A stretch of 64,000 nucleotides of DNA from DAHUYF01 sp035553515 (lineage in GTDB: Bacteria > Pseudomonadota > Alphaproteobacteria > ATCC43930 > CGMCC-115725), in contig DATNDG010000083.1 of the NCBI GenBank assembly GCA_035553515.1, positions 21,888 through 85,887 on the forward strand. The letters are read 5' to 3'. Within the stretch, counting starts at the first letter, position 1. The number at the start of each line of letters is the position of its first letter. Positions 42,483 to 53,796 of the stretch are shown here, in pieces. Position numbers and translations under genes: made by a program. Under the pieces are notes generated by a model, which worked only from the letters and a program-made list of their open reading frames with translations, had not been told where the DNA came from and made no database searches.

Positions 42483-42909
42483 GGAGCTGACGCTTGGTGT
42501 CGACTCCCTTGCCGCCGCTATAGCCGCCGAGCGCGCCGCCGGCCGCCAGCACGCGGTGGCAGGGAATGAGGATCGGCAGCGGGTTGCGGCCGCAGGCCTG
42601 ACCCACGGCGCGCGGTCCCGCGGCGAGCGCCCCGGCGAGATCGCCATAGCTGCGCGTCTCGCCGTAGGGGATGTCGCACATGAGCTGCCAGACGCGCAGC
42701 TCGAAGGGCGAGCCGCGCGGCTTCAGCGGCAGGTCGAACGCTTTGAGCTTGCCGGCGAAATAGGCGTCAAGCTGCCGCTTGGCGCCGAGCAGCCGCCGCG
42801 TCGGCTCGCCGCTCGATCGCTTGCCACCCCAATCGAGCGCGGTGAGGTTCTCGTCCTCCTCGAAGAGTGTGAGGCGGCCGAGCGGGCTTTCGAGCGAGAG
42901 GCGCGGCAT
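42454..42909 (-). CDS. ogt: methylated-DNA--protein-cysteine methyltransferase
   Basis: Repairs O6-methylguanine by irreversible transfer to its own cysteine. It has 151 residues, slightly short for Ogt. Cys117 lies in IPCHRVLAAGG, PYGETRSYGDLA carries the helix-turn-helix and Arg finger region, and the C-terminus GGYSGGKGVDTKRQLLILEG is typical. It follows the DUF255 gene by 5 bp. No Ada-type metal domain. Confidence 0.95.
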   Translation of the reverse strand: MPRLSLESPLGRLTLFEEDENLTALDWGGKRSSGEPTRRLLGAKRQLDAYFAGKLKAFDLPLKPRGSPFELRVWQLMCDIPYGETRSYGDLAGALAAGPRAVGQACGRNPLPILIPCHRVLAAGGALGGYSGGKGVDTKRQLLILEGALLV

Positions 42910-42914
42910 CGCTG

Positions 42915-44939
42915 TCAGCGCCGTGCCGCGAGATCGGCGGCCAACGCCGCGGGATCGGTGATCGGCAGCGAGCAGACCGGCCCGGCGCAGACATAGGCAG
43001 TGGCATGTCCGCCGATCTGCCCCTTGCCCGAGGCGGGGTGGCCAGGCGGCAGGTCCTTCTCGGGCGGCACCACCGCCAGCACGCGATTGGGCAGGCTCTC
43101 GCCTGCGACTGCGCGCAGCAGCGCCTCGGTGTCGCCGGCGCCGCGCTTGCCGCGGATGACGATCTGCAGCGCGTTGCCGATGAGCTCACTGGCGTTGATC
43201 AGCGCCGCGAAGCCGAAGATGTGCTTGCGGAGGTCGCCGGCAAAGGCGGCGACGGTGCGCTCGGCGCGCGCGCGATAACGCGCCTCGCCGGTGAGATAAA
43301 AGAGCCGCGCCATCACCCCGGCGATCACGCCGTTCCCCGACGGGTTGGGATTGTCCTGCGCCGTCTTGGTGCGGGTGATGAGCGCCTCTGTGTCGTCGGC
43401 GGTGAAGAAATAGCCGCCGCCCGCCTCGTCCCAGTAATGCGCGTCGGCGATCTCGACCCAGCGCGTTGCCCGGGCGAGATAGGCGTCGTCGCCCGTCGTC
43501 TCGAAGAGCGCCAGCGCCGCGCGCGCCATGTTGGCGTAGTCGTCGAGCACCGCGGCGCCGCGCTTCACCCCGGCGCGCCAGGCATGGGCGAGCCTGCCTT
43601 CGCCGTCGCTCATCGCGCGCAGCACGAAATCGAAGGCGTTGCGCGCGAGATCGAGCCAGTCCGGCCGCTCGAACACGAAGGCGGCCTCGGCGAGTGCGGC
43701 GATCATCAGTCCGTTCCAGTCGGCGAGCACCTTGTCGTCGAGCCCGGGCCTGATGCGCGGCGCGCGCGCCGCCAGCAGCACGGCGCGGCTATGCGCCAGC
43801 GCCGCCTCGCTCGCGGGATCGGCGAGCGCGATATGGCCGAGGCGATTGAGGATGGTGTGGCCTTCCCAATTGCCTTCCGGCGTTACGTCGTAGAACTGCT
43901 TGAAGCGTTCGGCATCGGCGCCGAGGAGGCGGTCGATCTCCGGCGCGCTCCAGACATAGAACTTGCCTTCCTCATGCTCGCTGTCGGCATCGAGGCTCGA
44001 GGCGAAGCCGCCCTCGGGGGTCAGCATCTCGCGCGCGACCCAGCCCACGGTCTCGGCGACGCGCATGGCGTAGAGCCCGTGATTGGTCTCCTGCCAGACC
44101 AGGCACAGCAGCGCCACGAGCTGCGCATTGTCGTAGAGCATCTTCTCGAAATGCGGCACCAGCCAGCGCGCATCGACGCTGTAGCGCGCATAGCCGCCGC
44201 CGAGATGGTCGTAGATGCCGCCTTGCGAGATGTGGTCGAGGGTGAGCTCGACGGCGCGCCGGAACGGCTCCTGGCGCGTGCGCTTGAAGGCGCGCCACAA
44301 GAGCTCGAAGAGGCCGGGCTGAGGGAATTTCGGTGCGTCGCCGATGCCGCCGTTGAGGGGATCGACCTCGAGCGCGAGCCGCTCGGCGATGCGGTCGGTC
44401 TCTTCGAGGCCGAGCGCGTCGCCGGAAGCGGGCGAGGAAAGCCGCGCCAGCGCCGTCTTCAGCGCGCCGACATTCTGTGCCACCTTGTCGGGCTCGTGGC
44501 GATAGACGTTCTCGATGGCGCGCAGCACCTGGGGAAAGCCGGGGCGGCCCCAGCGCGGCGTCGGCGGGAAATATGTGCCGCCCCAGAATGGCTCGCCCTT
44601 CGGCGTCAGGAACATGGTGAGCGGCCAGCCGCCTTGCTCGCCGAGCAGCGCCAGCGCGTGCTGGTAGATGGCATCGAGGTCGGGCCGCTCCTCGCGATCG
44701 ACCTTGATGCTGACGAAGAGCGTGTTCATCAGCCCGGCGATCGTCGGGTCCTCGAAGCACTCATGCGCCATGACGTGGCACCAATGGCAGGCGGCATAGC
44801 CGACCGAGAGCAGGATCGGCTTGTCGGCCGCTTGGGCGGCGGCGAGCACGCGGGGGCTCCAGGCCTGCCAATGCACCGGGTTGTCCTTGTGCTGCAGCAG
44901 GTAGGGGCTGGTTTCGTCGGCGAGCGCGTTTCTGTCCAT
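42915..44939 (-). CDS. DUF255 / YyaL-type thioredoxin-domain protein
   Basis: A 674-residue protein with a thioredoxin-like domain at residues 1-160 (Cys51-x-x-Cys54 in GYAACHWCHVMAHECF, then FVSIKVDREERPDLD). A six-hairpin glycosidase-like (alpha/alpha toroid) domain follows (GGIYDHLGGGYARYSVDARW, VLADWNGLMIAALAEAA). Related to eukaryotic spermatogenesis-associated protein 20. The biochemical role is unknown. Start MDRNALADETSPYLLQH is the family N-terminus. Confidence 0.93.
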   Translation of the reverse strand: MDRNALADETSPYLLQHKDNPVHWQAWSPRVLAAAQAADKPILLSVGYAACHWCHVMAHECFEDPTIAGLMNTLFVSIKVDREERPDLDAIYQHALALLGEQGGWPLTMFLTPKGEPFWGGTYFPPTPRWGRPGFPQVLRAIENVYRHEPDKVAQNVGALKTALARLSSPASGDALGLEETDRIAERLALEVDPLNGGIGDAPKFPQPGLFELLWRAFKRTRQEPFRRAVELTLDHISQGGIYDHLGGGYARYSVDARWLVPHFEKMLYDNAQLVALLCLVWQETNHGLYAMRVAETVGWVAREMLTPEGGFASSLDADSEHEEGKFYVWSAPEIDRLLGADAERFKQFYDVTPEGNWEGHTILNRLGHIALADPASEAALAHSRAVLLAARAPRIRPGLDDKVLADWNGLMIAALAEAAFVFERPDWLDLARNAFDFVLRAMSDGEGRLAHAWRAGVKRGAAVLDDYANMARAALALFETTGDDAYLARATRWVEIADAHYWDEAGGGYFFTADDTEALITRTKTAQDNPNPSGNGVIAGVMARLFYLTGEARYRARAERTVAAFAGDLRKHIFGFAALINASELIGNALQIVIRGKRGAGDTEALLRAVAGESLPNRVLAVVPPEKDLPPGHPASGKGQIGGHATAYVCAGPVCSLPITDPAALAADLAARR

Positions 44940-45041
44940 GAGAAGCAAACGGCTGTGGCCGGCCGCGGCGCATTGCACCCGGCCGGATTCGACTATACTG
45001 TGCGCCCCGCCACCCGCGCCAACCCCATCGATTTACCGCCG

Positions 45042-45377
45042 ATGCCCGCCGATCCCCGGCTCTTCTACCGCCAGCACGTCTTCTGCTGCACCAATACCCG
45101 GCCGCCCGGCCATCCGCGCGGCTGCTGCAGCGAGAAGGGCAGCGAGAAGCTGCGCAATTACATGAAAGTGCGCGCCAAGGAGCTCGGGCTTGCCGATGTG
45201 CGCATCAACGCCTCTGGCTGTCTCGATCGCTGCGAGCTCGGCCCCACCATGGTGATCTATCCCGAAGGCGTCTGGTACAGCTATCGCAGCACCGCCGATA
45301 TCGACGAGATCCTGCAGAAGCACCTCGTCGAGGGCGGCCGCGTCGAGCGATTGATGCTGCAGCCGGAGCAGAAGTAG
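45042..45377 (+). CDS. thioredoxin-like [2Fe-2S] ferredoxin
   Basis: A 111-residue Shethna-type (thioredoxin-like) ferredoxin. The cluster cysteines are in VFCCTNTRPPGHPRGCC and NASGCLDRCELGPTM; GPTMVIYPEGVWY is the usual motif after the last ligand. It is divergent from DUF255. The electron partner is unknown. Confidence 0.87.
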   Translation: MPADPRLFYRQHVFCCTNTRPPGHPRGCCSEKGSEKLRNYMKVRAKELGLADVRINASGCLDRCELGPTMVIYPEGVWYSYRSTADIDEILQKHLVEGGRVERLMLQPEQK

Positions 45378-45560
45378 AAAAATTTCAGCCGTCGGCGGTC
45401 GGATGCGGGCTGATCGAGGACAGTTGGTCGTCCAACCATCACGCGAGCTCATGCCGGATCAGGCAGCTCACGGCTGATGGCCAGGAGCTTGCGTTGAACG
45501 GAATGCCGCTGCTCTTTCGCTTGTTATCCCAAGAGGGACAACTGACGAGAGAGGTGTTCC

Positions 45561-46073
45561 ATGAGACGAAGCACCCTGTTGGCTGCGGCCTCGGCGCTGG
45601 CCTTGCTGGCGGCGCCGGCGCTGGCGCAAACCAGTTCACCTTCCACCAGCACGCGCACCCTGGGCGGGCCGAGTGCCACGACGCACCAGGCGCCGAAGGT
45701 CAATCCGCTGCATCAGGAAGACGTGTCGCAGATCGTCGGCACGGCGGTCTATGGCAGCGACGGCAAGAAGGTGGGCCGCATCGATACCGTATTGATGAAG
45801 CCTAACAGCAAGACGATCGACCGCCTCGTCGTCGGCGCCGGCGGCGTGCTCGGCATCGGCGCGCACAACGTCGCCCTCCCGGTGAGCGATTTCCACTGGG
45901 ATACGCAGAAGGGCGGCTTCACCATCGGCAAGACCGAAGCCGAGCTGAAATCGATGCAGGCTTGGGCCGGCAGCAGCAGCGGCATGAGCGGCTCGAGCGT
46001 GCCGCCAGCCAATGCCGACCGCGCCAGCGCCGGCTCGAGCGCAACGCCGGCGACCGGTACGGCGTCGCATTAA
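45561..46073 (+). CDS. secreted PRC-barrel protein
   Basis: A 170-residue protein with a signal peptide to about PALAQ. A PRC-barrel domain covers about residues 55-130 (IVGTAVYGSDGKKVGRIDTV, LVVGAGGVLGIGAHNVALP) and a Ser/Ala-rich tail follows. Secreted PRC-barrel proteins are common stress-induced genes in alphaproteobacteria. GAGAGG precedes the ATG. A weak EcfG-like pair lies upstream (GGAAT 45500-45504, GTT 45523-45525). Confidence 0.85.
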   Translation: MRRSTLLAAASALALLAAPALAQTSSPSTSTRTLGGPSATTHQAPKVNPLHQEDVSQIVGTAVYGSDGKKVGRIDTVLMKPNSKTIDRLVVGAGGVLGIGAHNVALPVSDFHWDTQKGGFTIGKTEAELKSMQAWAGSSSGMSGSSVPPANADRASAGSSATPATGTASH

Positions 46074-46076
46074 AAG

Positions 46077-46130
46077 CGCCCGCCCCCCGCGGGCGAGCCT
46101 CAAGGAAACTCTCTCCGCTTGAGCGGAGAG
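46077..46130 (+). terminator. two tandem hairpins after the PRC-barrel gene
   Basis: CGCCCGC / GCGGGCG (46077-46095, 5-nt loop), followed by CTCTCCGCT / AGCGGAGAG (46111-46130, 2-nt loop). Both are perfect stems placed just after the stop codon. No T run is seen. A probable transcription end point. Confidence 0.5.
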
Positions 46131-46242
46131 GGCTCTCCTGCATTCGCGCTGAGGCGATAGTCGCGATTGCGAAGCCGTGGCTATACTCATGCGCAAACGA
46201 TTGAAGAACAAGCGCGTGATCGCACAGACTGAGAAGGGCACC

Positions 46243-46818
46243 ATGGCGGACCCAAAAGCCTCAACGGATGCTCCGGATTGGTCGTCCATTCCGGCGCCGG
46301 TCGATGACGGCGCGACCCGCCACCTACCGGGGACGAAAGTGGTCTCCGTGCCGCTGCAGGCGACGGATGGGCGGGTGGTCGATCTCGCCGCGCTGAGAGG
46401 GCGGTGCATCGTTTACGCATATCCCCGTACCGGGCGGCCGGGAATAGACAATCCGCCCGGCTGGGACATGATCCCGGGTGCACGGGGCTGCACGCCGCAG
46501 TCCTGTTCCTTCCGGGATCACTTCGCCGAGTTGAAGCGGTTGGGCGTCCAGCATCTTTTTGGCCTCTCGACACAAGACCCGGCCTATCAGAAAGAGGCGG
46601 CCGATCGGCTGCATCTGCCGTTCGCGATTCTCTCGGACGAGCACCTGAAGCTCACTCGCGCAATGACTCTGCCGACCTTCGAGACGAGCGGCATGACGCT
46701 TCTGAAGCGCTTTACGCTGGTCATCGATGATGGGGTTGTGCGGCACGTCTTCTACCCCGTGTTCCCGCCGGACCGCAGCGCCAGCGACGTAATCGACTGG
46801 CTGTCGAGAAAGACCTGA
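46243..46818 (+). CDS. peroxiredoxin/redoxin-family protein
   Basis: A 191-residue AhpC/TSA-like thioredoxin-fold protein. Two cysteines are in PGARGCTPQSCSFRDHF, the peroxidatic region of PrxQ-like redoxins; VYAYPRTGRPG precedes it and FGLSTQDPAYQKEAADRL follows. The ATG at 46243 has GAGAAGGG upstream; an in-frame start at 46177 would add a basic tail and is less likely. Probably detoxifies peroxides. Confidence 0.88.
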   Translation: MADPKASTDAPDWSSIPAPVDDGATRHLPGTKVVSVPLQATDGRVVDLAALRGRCIVYAYPRTGRPGIDNPPGWDMIPGARGCTPQSCSFRDHFAELKRLGVQHLFGLSTQDPAYQKEAADRLHLPFAILSDEHLKLTRAMTLPTFETSGMTLLKRFTLVIDDGVVRHVFYPVFPPDRSASDVIDWLSRKT

Positions 46819-46870
46819 CGGGCGATCAGGCGGTGAGGATTGCAGGCAACCGACTTTGCAGTTCAGCCGT

Positions 46871-46940
46871 GCGTCCTTCGACAAGCTCAGGATGAGGAGA
46901 ATTCTTCGTGGCACAAAGAAACCTGACTCATCCTGGGCGC
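46871..46940. repeat. dispersed inverted repeat, copy 4
   Basis: The left arm is canonical (GCGTCCTTCGACAAGCTCAG, then GATGAGG) and the centre is TTCTTCGTGGCAC. The right arm is decayed after CTCATCCTG. It lies downstream of the peroxiredoxin gene in the 234-bp gap 46819-47052. Confidence 0.82.
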
Positions 46941-47052
46941 GAGGATCGGCGCGAAGAAGAATGCGATCGGTCGAGGGCGATGGTGTCGATCTGATTGAAG
47001 CTGCTGAGGTGCCCGCGCCCGATATGGGCGATCTGATCGTGGGGTAGGCGCG

Positions 47053-47220
47053 ATGGAAGACAAGCTGAAGCTATGGCGAGATCGGGCGGAGGAAGCGCGA
47101 GCCCATGCCGAGTCCATGATCAATCCTTCCGCTCGCCGGATCATGCTTGAGATTGCCGAGGGCTACGAAAAGCTCATCCGGGAACTGGAAGCCGAGAGAG
47201 CGAGGAACGGGCGCCCCTAG
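47053..47220 (+). CDS. small charged helical protein (55 aa)
   Basis: A 55-residue reading frame with a coding-like composition: MEDKLKLWRDRAEEARAHAE, RRIMLEIAEGYEKLIREL. It looks like a single helical hairpin or coiled coil. Proteins of this pattern (WRxRAEExR...MLxIAExYExL) are common short hypotheticals in alphaproteobacteria. No clear ribosome site is seen. Function unknown. Confidence 0.65.
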   Translation: MEDKLKLWRDRAEEARAHAESMINPSARRIMLEIAEGYEKLIRELEAERARNGRP

Positions 47221-47328
47221 CGGCTACACCCTAAACTGAGGCACTGCCGATCTGCGGCTCGAATGGACGCAGCGCCGTGTGGAGTGGCATGATCGGCCAG
47301 CTGCGTCCAGGCGGTGGGAAAAGATCCG

Positions 47329-47886
47329 ATGAAGTCTGCATGGCGTGCCGATCCGCTGGTCTGGGGCCATGGGCCCGGCCTGTTCGAGGTGTTCCTGGAG
47401 CCGACCTGCCCGTTTTCGGCAAAGGCGTTCGGCAAGCTCGACGAGCTGCTGGCCGAGGCGGGCGAGGATCGCCTCACCATCAAGATCCGCCTCCATTCCC
47501 AGCCCTGGCACATGTATTCGGGCGTGATCGTGCGCTGCATCCTCGCCGCCTCGACCCTCGAAAGCGGCAAGGCGGTGGCGAAATCCGTCATGGCGGCGGT
47601 GGCCGCGCATCGCGAGGAATTCGAGTTCGATCGCCATTGCAGCGGATCGAATATGGATGCGACGCCCAACGACATCGTCCGCCGCATCGAGCGCTATAGC
47701 GGCGTCAAGCTTGCCGAGGCCTTCGCCATCCCCGATCTCGATCGCGAGGTGAAGTGGCACGCCAAATATGCCCGCCAGAACGGCATCCATGTGTGGCCGA
47801 CCTTCATGATCGACGGGCTCATTCAGGCGGATATGAGCAGCGGCGACGCGGTTGCCGATTGGCTGGCGCGGGTGCAAAAGCGCTGA
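47329..47886 (+). CDS. DsbA-like thioredoxin-fold protein with CxxS motif
   Basis: A 185-residue protein with a thioredoxin_4/DsbA-type fold: FEVFLEPTCPFSAKAF at the active site, then a helical insert and HVWPTFMIDGLIQADMSS with the cis-proline loop (WPT). The motif is CPFS, so the resolving cysteine is absent. There is no signal peptide, so it is cytoplasmic. A GTG start at 47314 is an alternative. Upstream of mnmE on the same strand. Confidence 0.82.
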   Translation: MKSAWRADPLVWGHGPGLFEVFLEPTCPFSAKAFGKLDELLAEAGEDRLTIKIRLHSQPWHMYSGVIVRCILAASTLESGKAVAKSVMAAVAAHREEFEFDRHCSGSNMDATPNDIVRRIERYSGVKLAEAFAIPDLDREVKWHAKYARQNGIHVWPTFMIDGLIQADMSSGDAVADWLARVQKR

Positions 47887-47972
47887 TCCGATGCGCGCCG
47901 CGCAGAGGCTGCGCGGTATTTCGGCGAAATCCCGATTGACTCCGCGCGCGCGCTGCGCGACGCACTCGCCTC

Positions 47973-49307
47973 GTGACCGACACCATCTTCGCGCTTGCGA
48001 CTTCGCCGGGCCGCGCCGGCATCGCCGTACTGCGCCTTTCGGGACCCGCCGCAGGAGGCGCACTCCGCGCGTTCGCCGGCAGGCTGCCGCCGCCGCGCCG
48101 CGCCAGCCTTGCGCGGTTGCGCGATCCCGCAAGCGGCGAGATCCTCGACGACGGGCTGATGCTGCTCTTCCCGGCGCCGCGCAGCTTCACCGGCGAAGAG
48201 GTGGCGGAGCTCCATGTGCATGGCGGCCGCGCGGTGATCGCGGCGCTGCTCGCGGCGCTTGCGCGGCTGCCGGGTCTGCGTCTCGCCGAGCCCGGCGAGT
48301 TCACGCGCCGCGCCTTCGAGAACGGTAGGCTCGATCTGACCGAGGCGGAGGGCCTGGCCGATCTCGTGGCAGCCGAGACCGAAGCGCAGCGGCGTCAGGC
48401 GCTGCGCCAGCTCGAGGGCGAGCTCGGCAGGCTCTACGAGAGCTGGCGCGAGCGGTTGCTGCGCGCGTTGGCGCAGCTCGAGGCCGAGATCGATTTTCCG
48501 GAGGAAGGGCTGCCTGGCGATCTCCGTCAGAGGATTGCCGTCGAGGCAGCGGCGCTCCGCGAGGAGATCGCCCGCCATCTGGCCGATGACGGGCGCGGCG
48601 AAAGGCTGCGCGATGGCGTGGCGGTGGCGATCCTGGGCCCACCCAATGCCGGTAAATCGAGCCTGATGAACGCCCTGGCGCGGCGCGAGGTGGCGATCAC
48701 CGCGGCGAGCGCCGGCACCACCCGCGATGTCATCGAGGCGGCGCTCGATCTGGGCGGATATCCGGTGGTGCTCGCCGATACGGCGGGACTGCGCGAGGCC
48801 GCGGAGGAGGTCGAAGCGGAAGGGGTGCGGCGCGCCCGCGCCCGCGCCGCTTCGGCGGATCTGCGCCTCGTCGTGGTCGATGCCAGCCGTCCGCAGGAAG
48901 CCGGCGCGCTGGCCGGGCTCATCGACCGTGCGACGATCCTGGTTGCCAACAAGATCGATCTTGCGCCGCCGGACGGCGCCGCCTGGGCGGACGCGCTGGG
49001 TGCCGGGCCGGCGCTGCGGCTTTCGGCGCATACCGGGGCAGGGATGGAGGCGCTGCTGGAGCGGCTTGGCGCCGAGGTCGCCCGGCGCTTTGCCCCGGGC
49101 GCGACCCCGGCCATCACCAGGGCGCGCCACCGCCAAGCGCTGGAGGCCTGTCGCGCGTCGCTCGACCGTTTTGCCGAGGCCAGCCTTCCCGAACTCGCCG
49201 CCGAAGATCTTCGCGCCGCGACCCGCGCTCTCGGCAGAATAACCGGCCGTGTCGATGTTGAGGATATGCTGGATATCATTTTTCGAGAGTTTTGTATAGG
49301 TAAGTAG
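47973..49307 (+). CDS. mnmE: MnmE, tRNA uridine-34 modification GTPase
   Basis: With MnmG it forms 5-carboxymethylaminomethyl-uridine at tRNA wobble positions. It has 444 residues. The formyl-THF-binding N-domain contains SFTGEEVAELHVHGG and ENGRLDLTEAEGLADL. The G domain is inserted, with Walker A GPPNAGKS (222-229), DTAGLRE and NKID. It ends in the invariant CIGK tail, which carries the catalytic Cys. GTG start. Its last codons are unusually AT-rich. Confidence 0.97.
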   Translation: MTDTIFALATSPGRAGIAVLRLSGPAAGGALRAFAGRLPPPRRASLARLRDPASGEILDDGLMLLFPAPRSFTGEEVAELHVHGGRAVIAALLAALARLPGLRLAEPGEFTRRAFENGRLDLTEAEGLADLVAAETEAQRRQALRQLEGELGRLYESWRERLLRALAQLEAEIDFPEEGLPGDLRQRIAVEAAALREEIARHLADDGRGERLRDGVAVAILGPPNAGKSSLMNALARREVAITAASAGTTRDVIEAALDLGGYPVVLADTAGLREAAEEVEAEGVRRARARAASADLRLVVVDASRPQEAGALAGLIDRATILVANKIDLAPPDGAAWADALGAGPALRLSAHTGAGMEALLERLGAEVARRFAPGATPAITRARHRQALEACRASLDRFAEASLPELAAEDLRAATRALGRITGRVDVEDMLDIIFREFCIGK

Positions 49308-49390
49308 CAAATGGTTATTTTGCGAATATTGTGAGTTGGACGCTGTATACGGATTCATACATTGTGAATATTTTATTGTCCATCGAAGCG
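49308..49390. other. AT-rich island between mnmE and mnmG
   Basis: The first 80 bp after mnmE are about 66% A+T by hand count, far above the surroundings. Direct repeats are ATTGTGA (49328-49334 and 49361-49367) and GAATATT (49324-49330 and 49366-49372). TGTGAATAT (49363-49371) is one base from a DnaA box. The rest of the gap to mnmG (to 49591) holds parS and no gene. Confidence 0.6.
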
Positions 49391-49507
49391 ACGGGAAATG
49401 CGTGGCGAGTTTTCGTCTTCCCCATAATGGCCGCGCACTACCATAGAACAAAACAAGTATGAGCCGCTCAACTATTGGTGCTGCGGAAGGCTATCAGCAC
49501 TGGATGA

Positions 49508-49523
49508 TGTTTCACGTGAAACA
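49508..49523. other. parS centromere site 1
   Basis: TGTTTCACGTGAAACA is a perfect match to the ParB-binding parS consensus and a perfect palindrome. It lies in the mnmE-mnmG gap, about 3.4 kb before parB. ParB loads here and spreads for chromosome segregation. Confidence 0.97.
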
Positions 49524-49591
49524 TTGCGGCTCTCGGATGCGGCGCCGAGTTTGCTCTGGCCGCGCCTCAGGCGGCCACTTAAAGTGCGGCC

Positions 49592-51453
<1,862 letters not shown>

Positions 51454-51457
<4 letters not shown>

Positions 51458-52107
51458 CCCGGCCGGCGCTCGGGGCGGGGGGCTTCGCCAAGCTCGCCAA
51501 TGTTTCACGTGAAACATTGGACCGGCTCGGCACCTATGTCGAACTCCTCGCCGCGTGGAATCGCCGGATCAATCTGGTCGGGCGGGACACGATCGGCGAT
51601 GTCTGGCGCCGCCACATCCTCGATTCCGCCCAGCTTTTCCCGCTGATCCCGCGCGAGGCCCGCCGCCTGGTCGATCTCGGCAGCGGTGCCGGGCTCCCCG
51701 GGCTGGTCCTGGCGATCATGGGAGTGCCCGAGGTCCATCTCGTCGAATCCGACCAGCGCAAAGCGGTCTTTCTCCAGGAGGCGGTGCGGGTGACCGGCGC
51801 GCCGGCGGTGGTTCATCCGCGGCGAATCGACCGGGTGCCGGACTTCGTGGCCGATGTCGTGACCGCCCGCGCGCTCGCGCCGCTCCCGGAGCTGCTGGCG
51901 ATTTCCGAGCGTTTCCTGGGGCCGCACAGCATCTGCCTCTTCCTCAAAGGGCGTATGGTTGAGGAAGAATTGACCGCGGCGGCGAAAACATGGCATATCC
52001 GAGCGGACCGCCAGCCGAGCCGGACCGATTCGTCCGGCTGTATTCTGCGCTTGGAGGCTATCGCCCGTGAGCTTCGCGCCGGCTCCCCTGGATCTGCCGC
52101 TCCCTGA
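51454..52107 (+). CDS. rsmG: RsmG (GidB), 16S rRNA G527 methyltransferase
   Basis: SAM-dependent m7G527 methyltransferase, 217 residues. ANVSRETLDRL is followed by AAWNRRINLVG and the SAM motif VDLGSGAGLPGLVLAI. ESDQRKAVFLQEAVR and TARALAPLPELL are conserved. GTG start overlapping mnmG. The N-terminal NVSRET codons double as a parS site, and the end overlaps parA by 41 bp. Confidence 0.96.
51501..51516. other. parS centromere site 2, inside rsmG
   Basis: TGTTTCACGTGAAACA is a perfect parS, extended by CCAA on the left and TTGG on the right into a 24-bp perfect palindrome. It lies in codons 16-21 of rsmG and encodes part of the conserved NVSRET. Confidence 0.97.
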
Positions 52108-52896
52108 CGGCGGACCGTCCGCCCGCGTTATCGCAATCGCCAATCAGAAGGGCGGGGTCGGCAAGACCACCACCGCCGTCAACCTGGCGACGGCGCTGGC
52201 AGCGGTCGGCAAGAAGGTGCTGCTGCTCGATCTCGACCCGCAGGGCAATGCCAGCACCGGCCTCGGCATCCCGCGGCACTCGCGGGGCATCACGTCTTAT
52301 CAAGTGCTGATCGGCGAGCAGGAGGTCGGGTCGGCGATCGTGTCGACCACGGTGCCGCGGCTCGTCGTCGTGCCGGCGTCGGTCGATCTTTCCGGTGCCG
52401 AAATTGAGCTGGTGGGGGCGGAGCGGCGCGAATACCGGCTGCGCGAGGCGTTGGCGGGCAGGGATCTCCCTTATGATTATGTGCTGATCGATTGCCCGCC
52501 CTCGCTGGGCCTGCTCACGCTGAACGCGCTGGTCGCCGCCCAAGCGGTGCTGGTGCCGCTGCAGTGCGAGTTCTATGCCCTCGAAGGGCTGAGCCATCTC
52601 ATCCGGACTATCGAACGCGTCAAACGGCACCTCAATCCGACGCTCGAGATCCAAGGCGTTGTGTTGACCATGTTCGACAAACGCAACAATTTGAGCGATC
52701 TCGTCGCTGCCGACGTTCGGGACCATTTCGGCGACAAGGTCTACGAGACGGTAATTCCGCGCAACGTGCGCGTCTCCGAGGCGCCGTCGCACGGCAAGCC
52801 GGTGCTGCTCTATGATCTGCGCTGCCCCGGCGCGCAGGCTTATGTGCACCTGGCCGGCGAAGTGCTGCGGCGCGAGCGGTCGCGGCTCTCGGCGGC

Positions 52897-52900
<4 letters not shown>
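52067..52900 (+). CDS. parA: ParA (Soj), chromosome partitioning ATPase
   Basis: A 277-residue Walker-type ATPase that moves ParB-parS along the nucleoid. The deviant P-loop is KGGVGKTT (28-35), Walker A' is LLLDLDPQGNAST and Walker B is YVLIDCPPSLG. The GTG at 52067 follows TTGGAGG and starts 41 bp inside rsmG. It overlaps parB by 4 bp. Confidence 0.97.

Positions 52901-53792
<892 letters not shown>

Positions 53793-53796
<4 letters not shown>

Noticed and set aside
43005..45041. long open frame opposite DUF255 that continues into the ferredoxin gene
   Set aside because: Only the final 111 residues (from 45042) are ferredoxin. The preceding part is antisense shadow, not a fusion.
45500..45525. 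EcfG-type promoter before the PRC-barrel gene
   Set aside because: GGAAT-N18-GTT has a mismatch in the key GGAAC element. Kept only as a note in the gene entry.
46856..47047. 63-codon frame across repeat copy 4
   Set aside because: Mostly a translation of the repeat arm; no coding signal.
47823..49451. 542-codon open frame opposite mnmE
   Set aside because: Arg/Gly/Ala-rich composition with no family features. It is an antisense shadow of a GC-rich gene.
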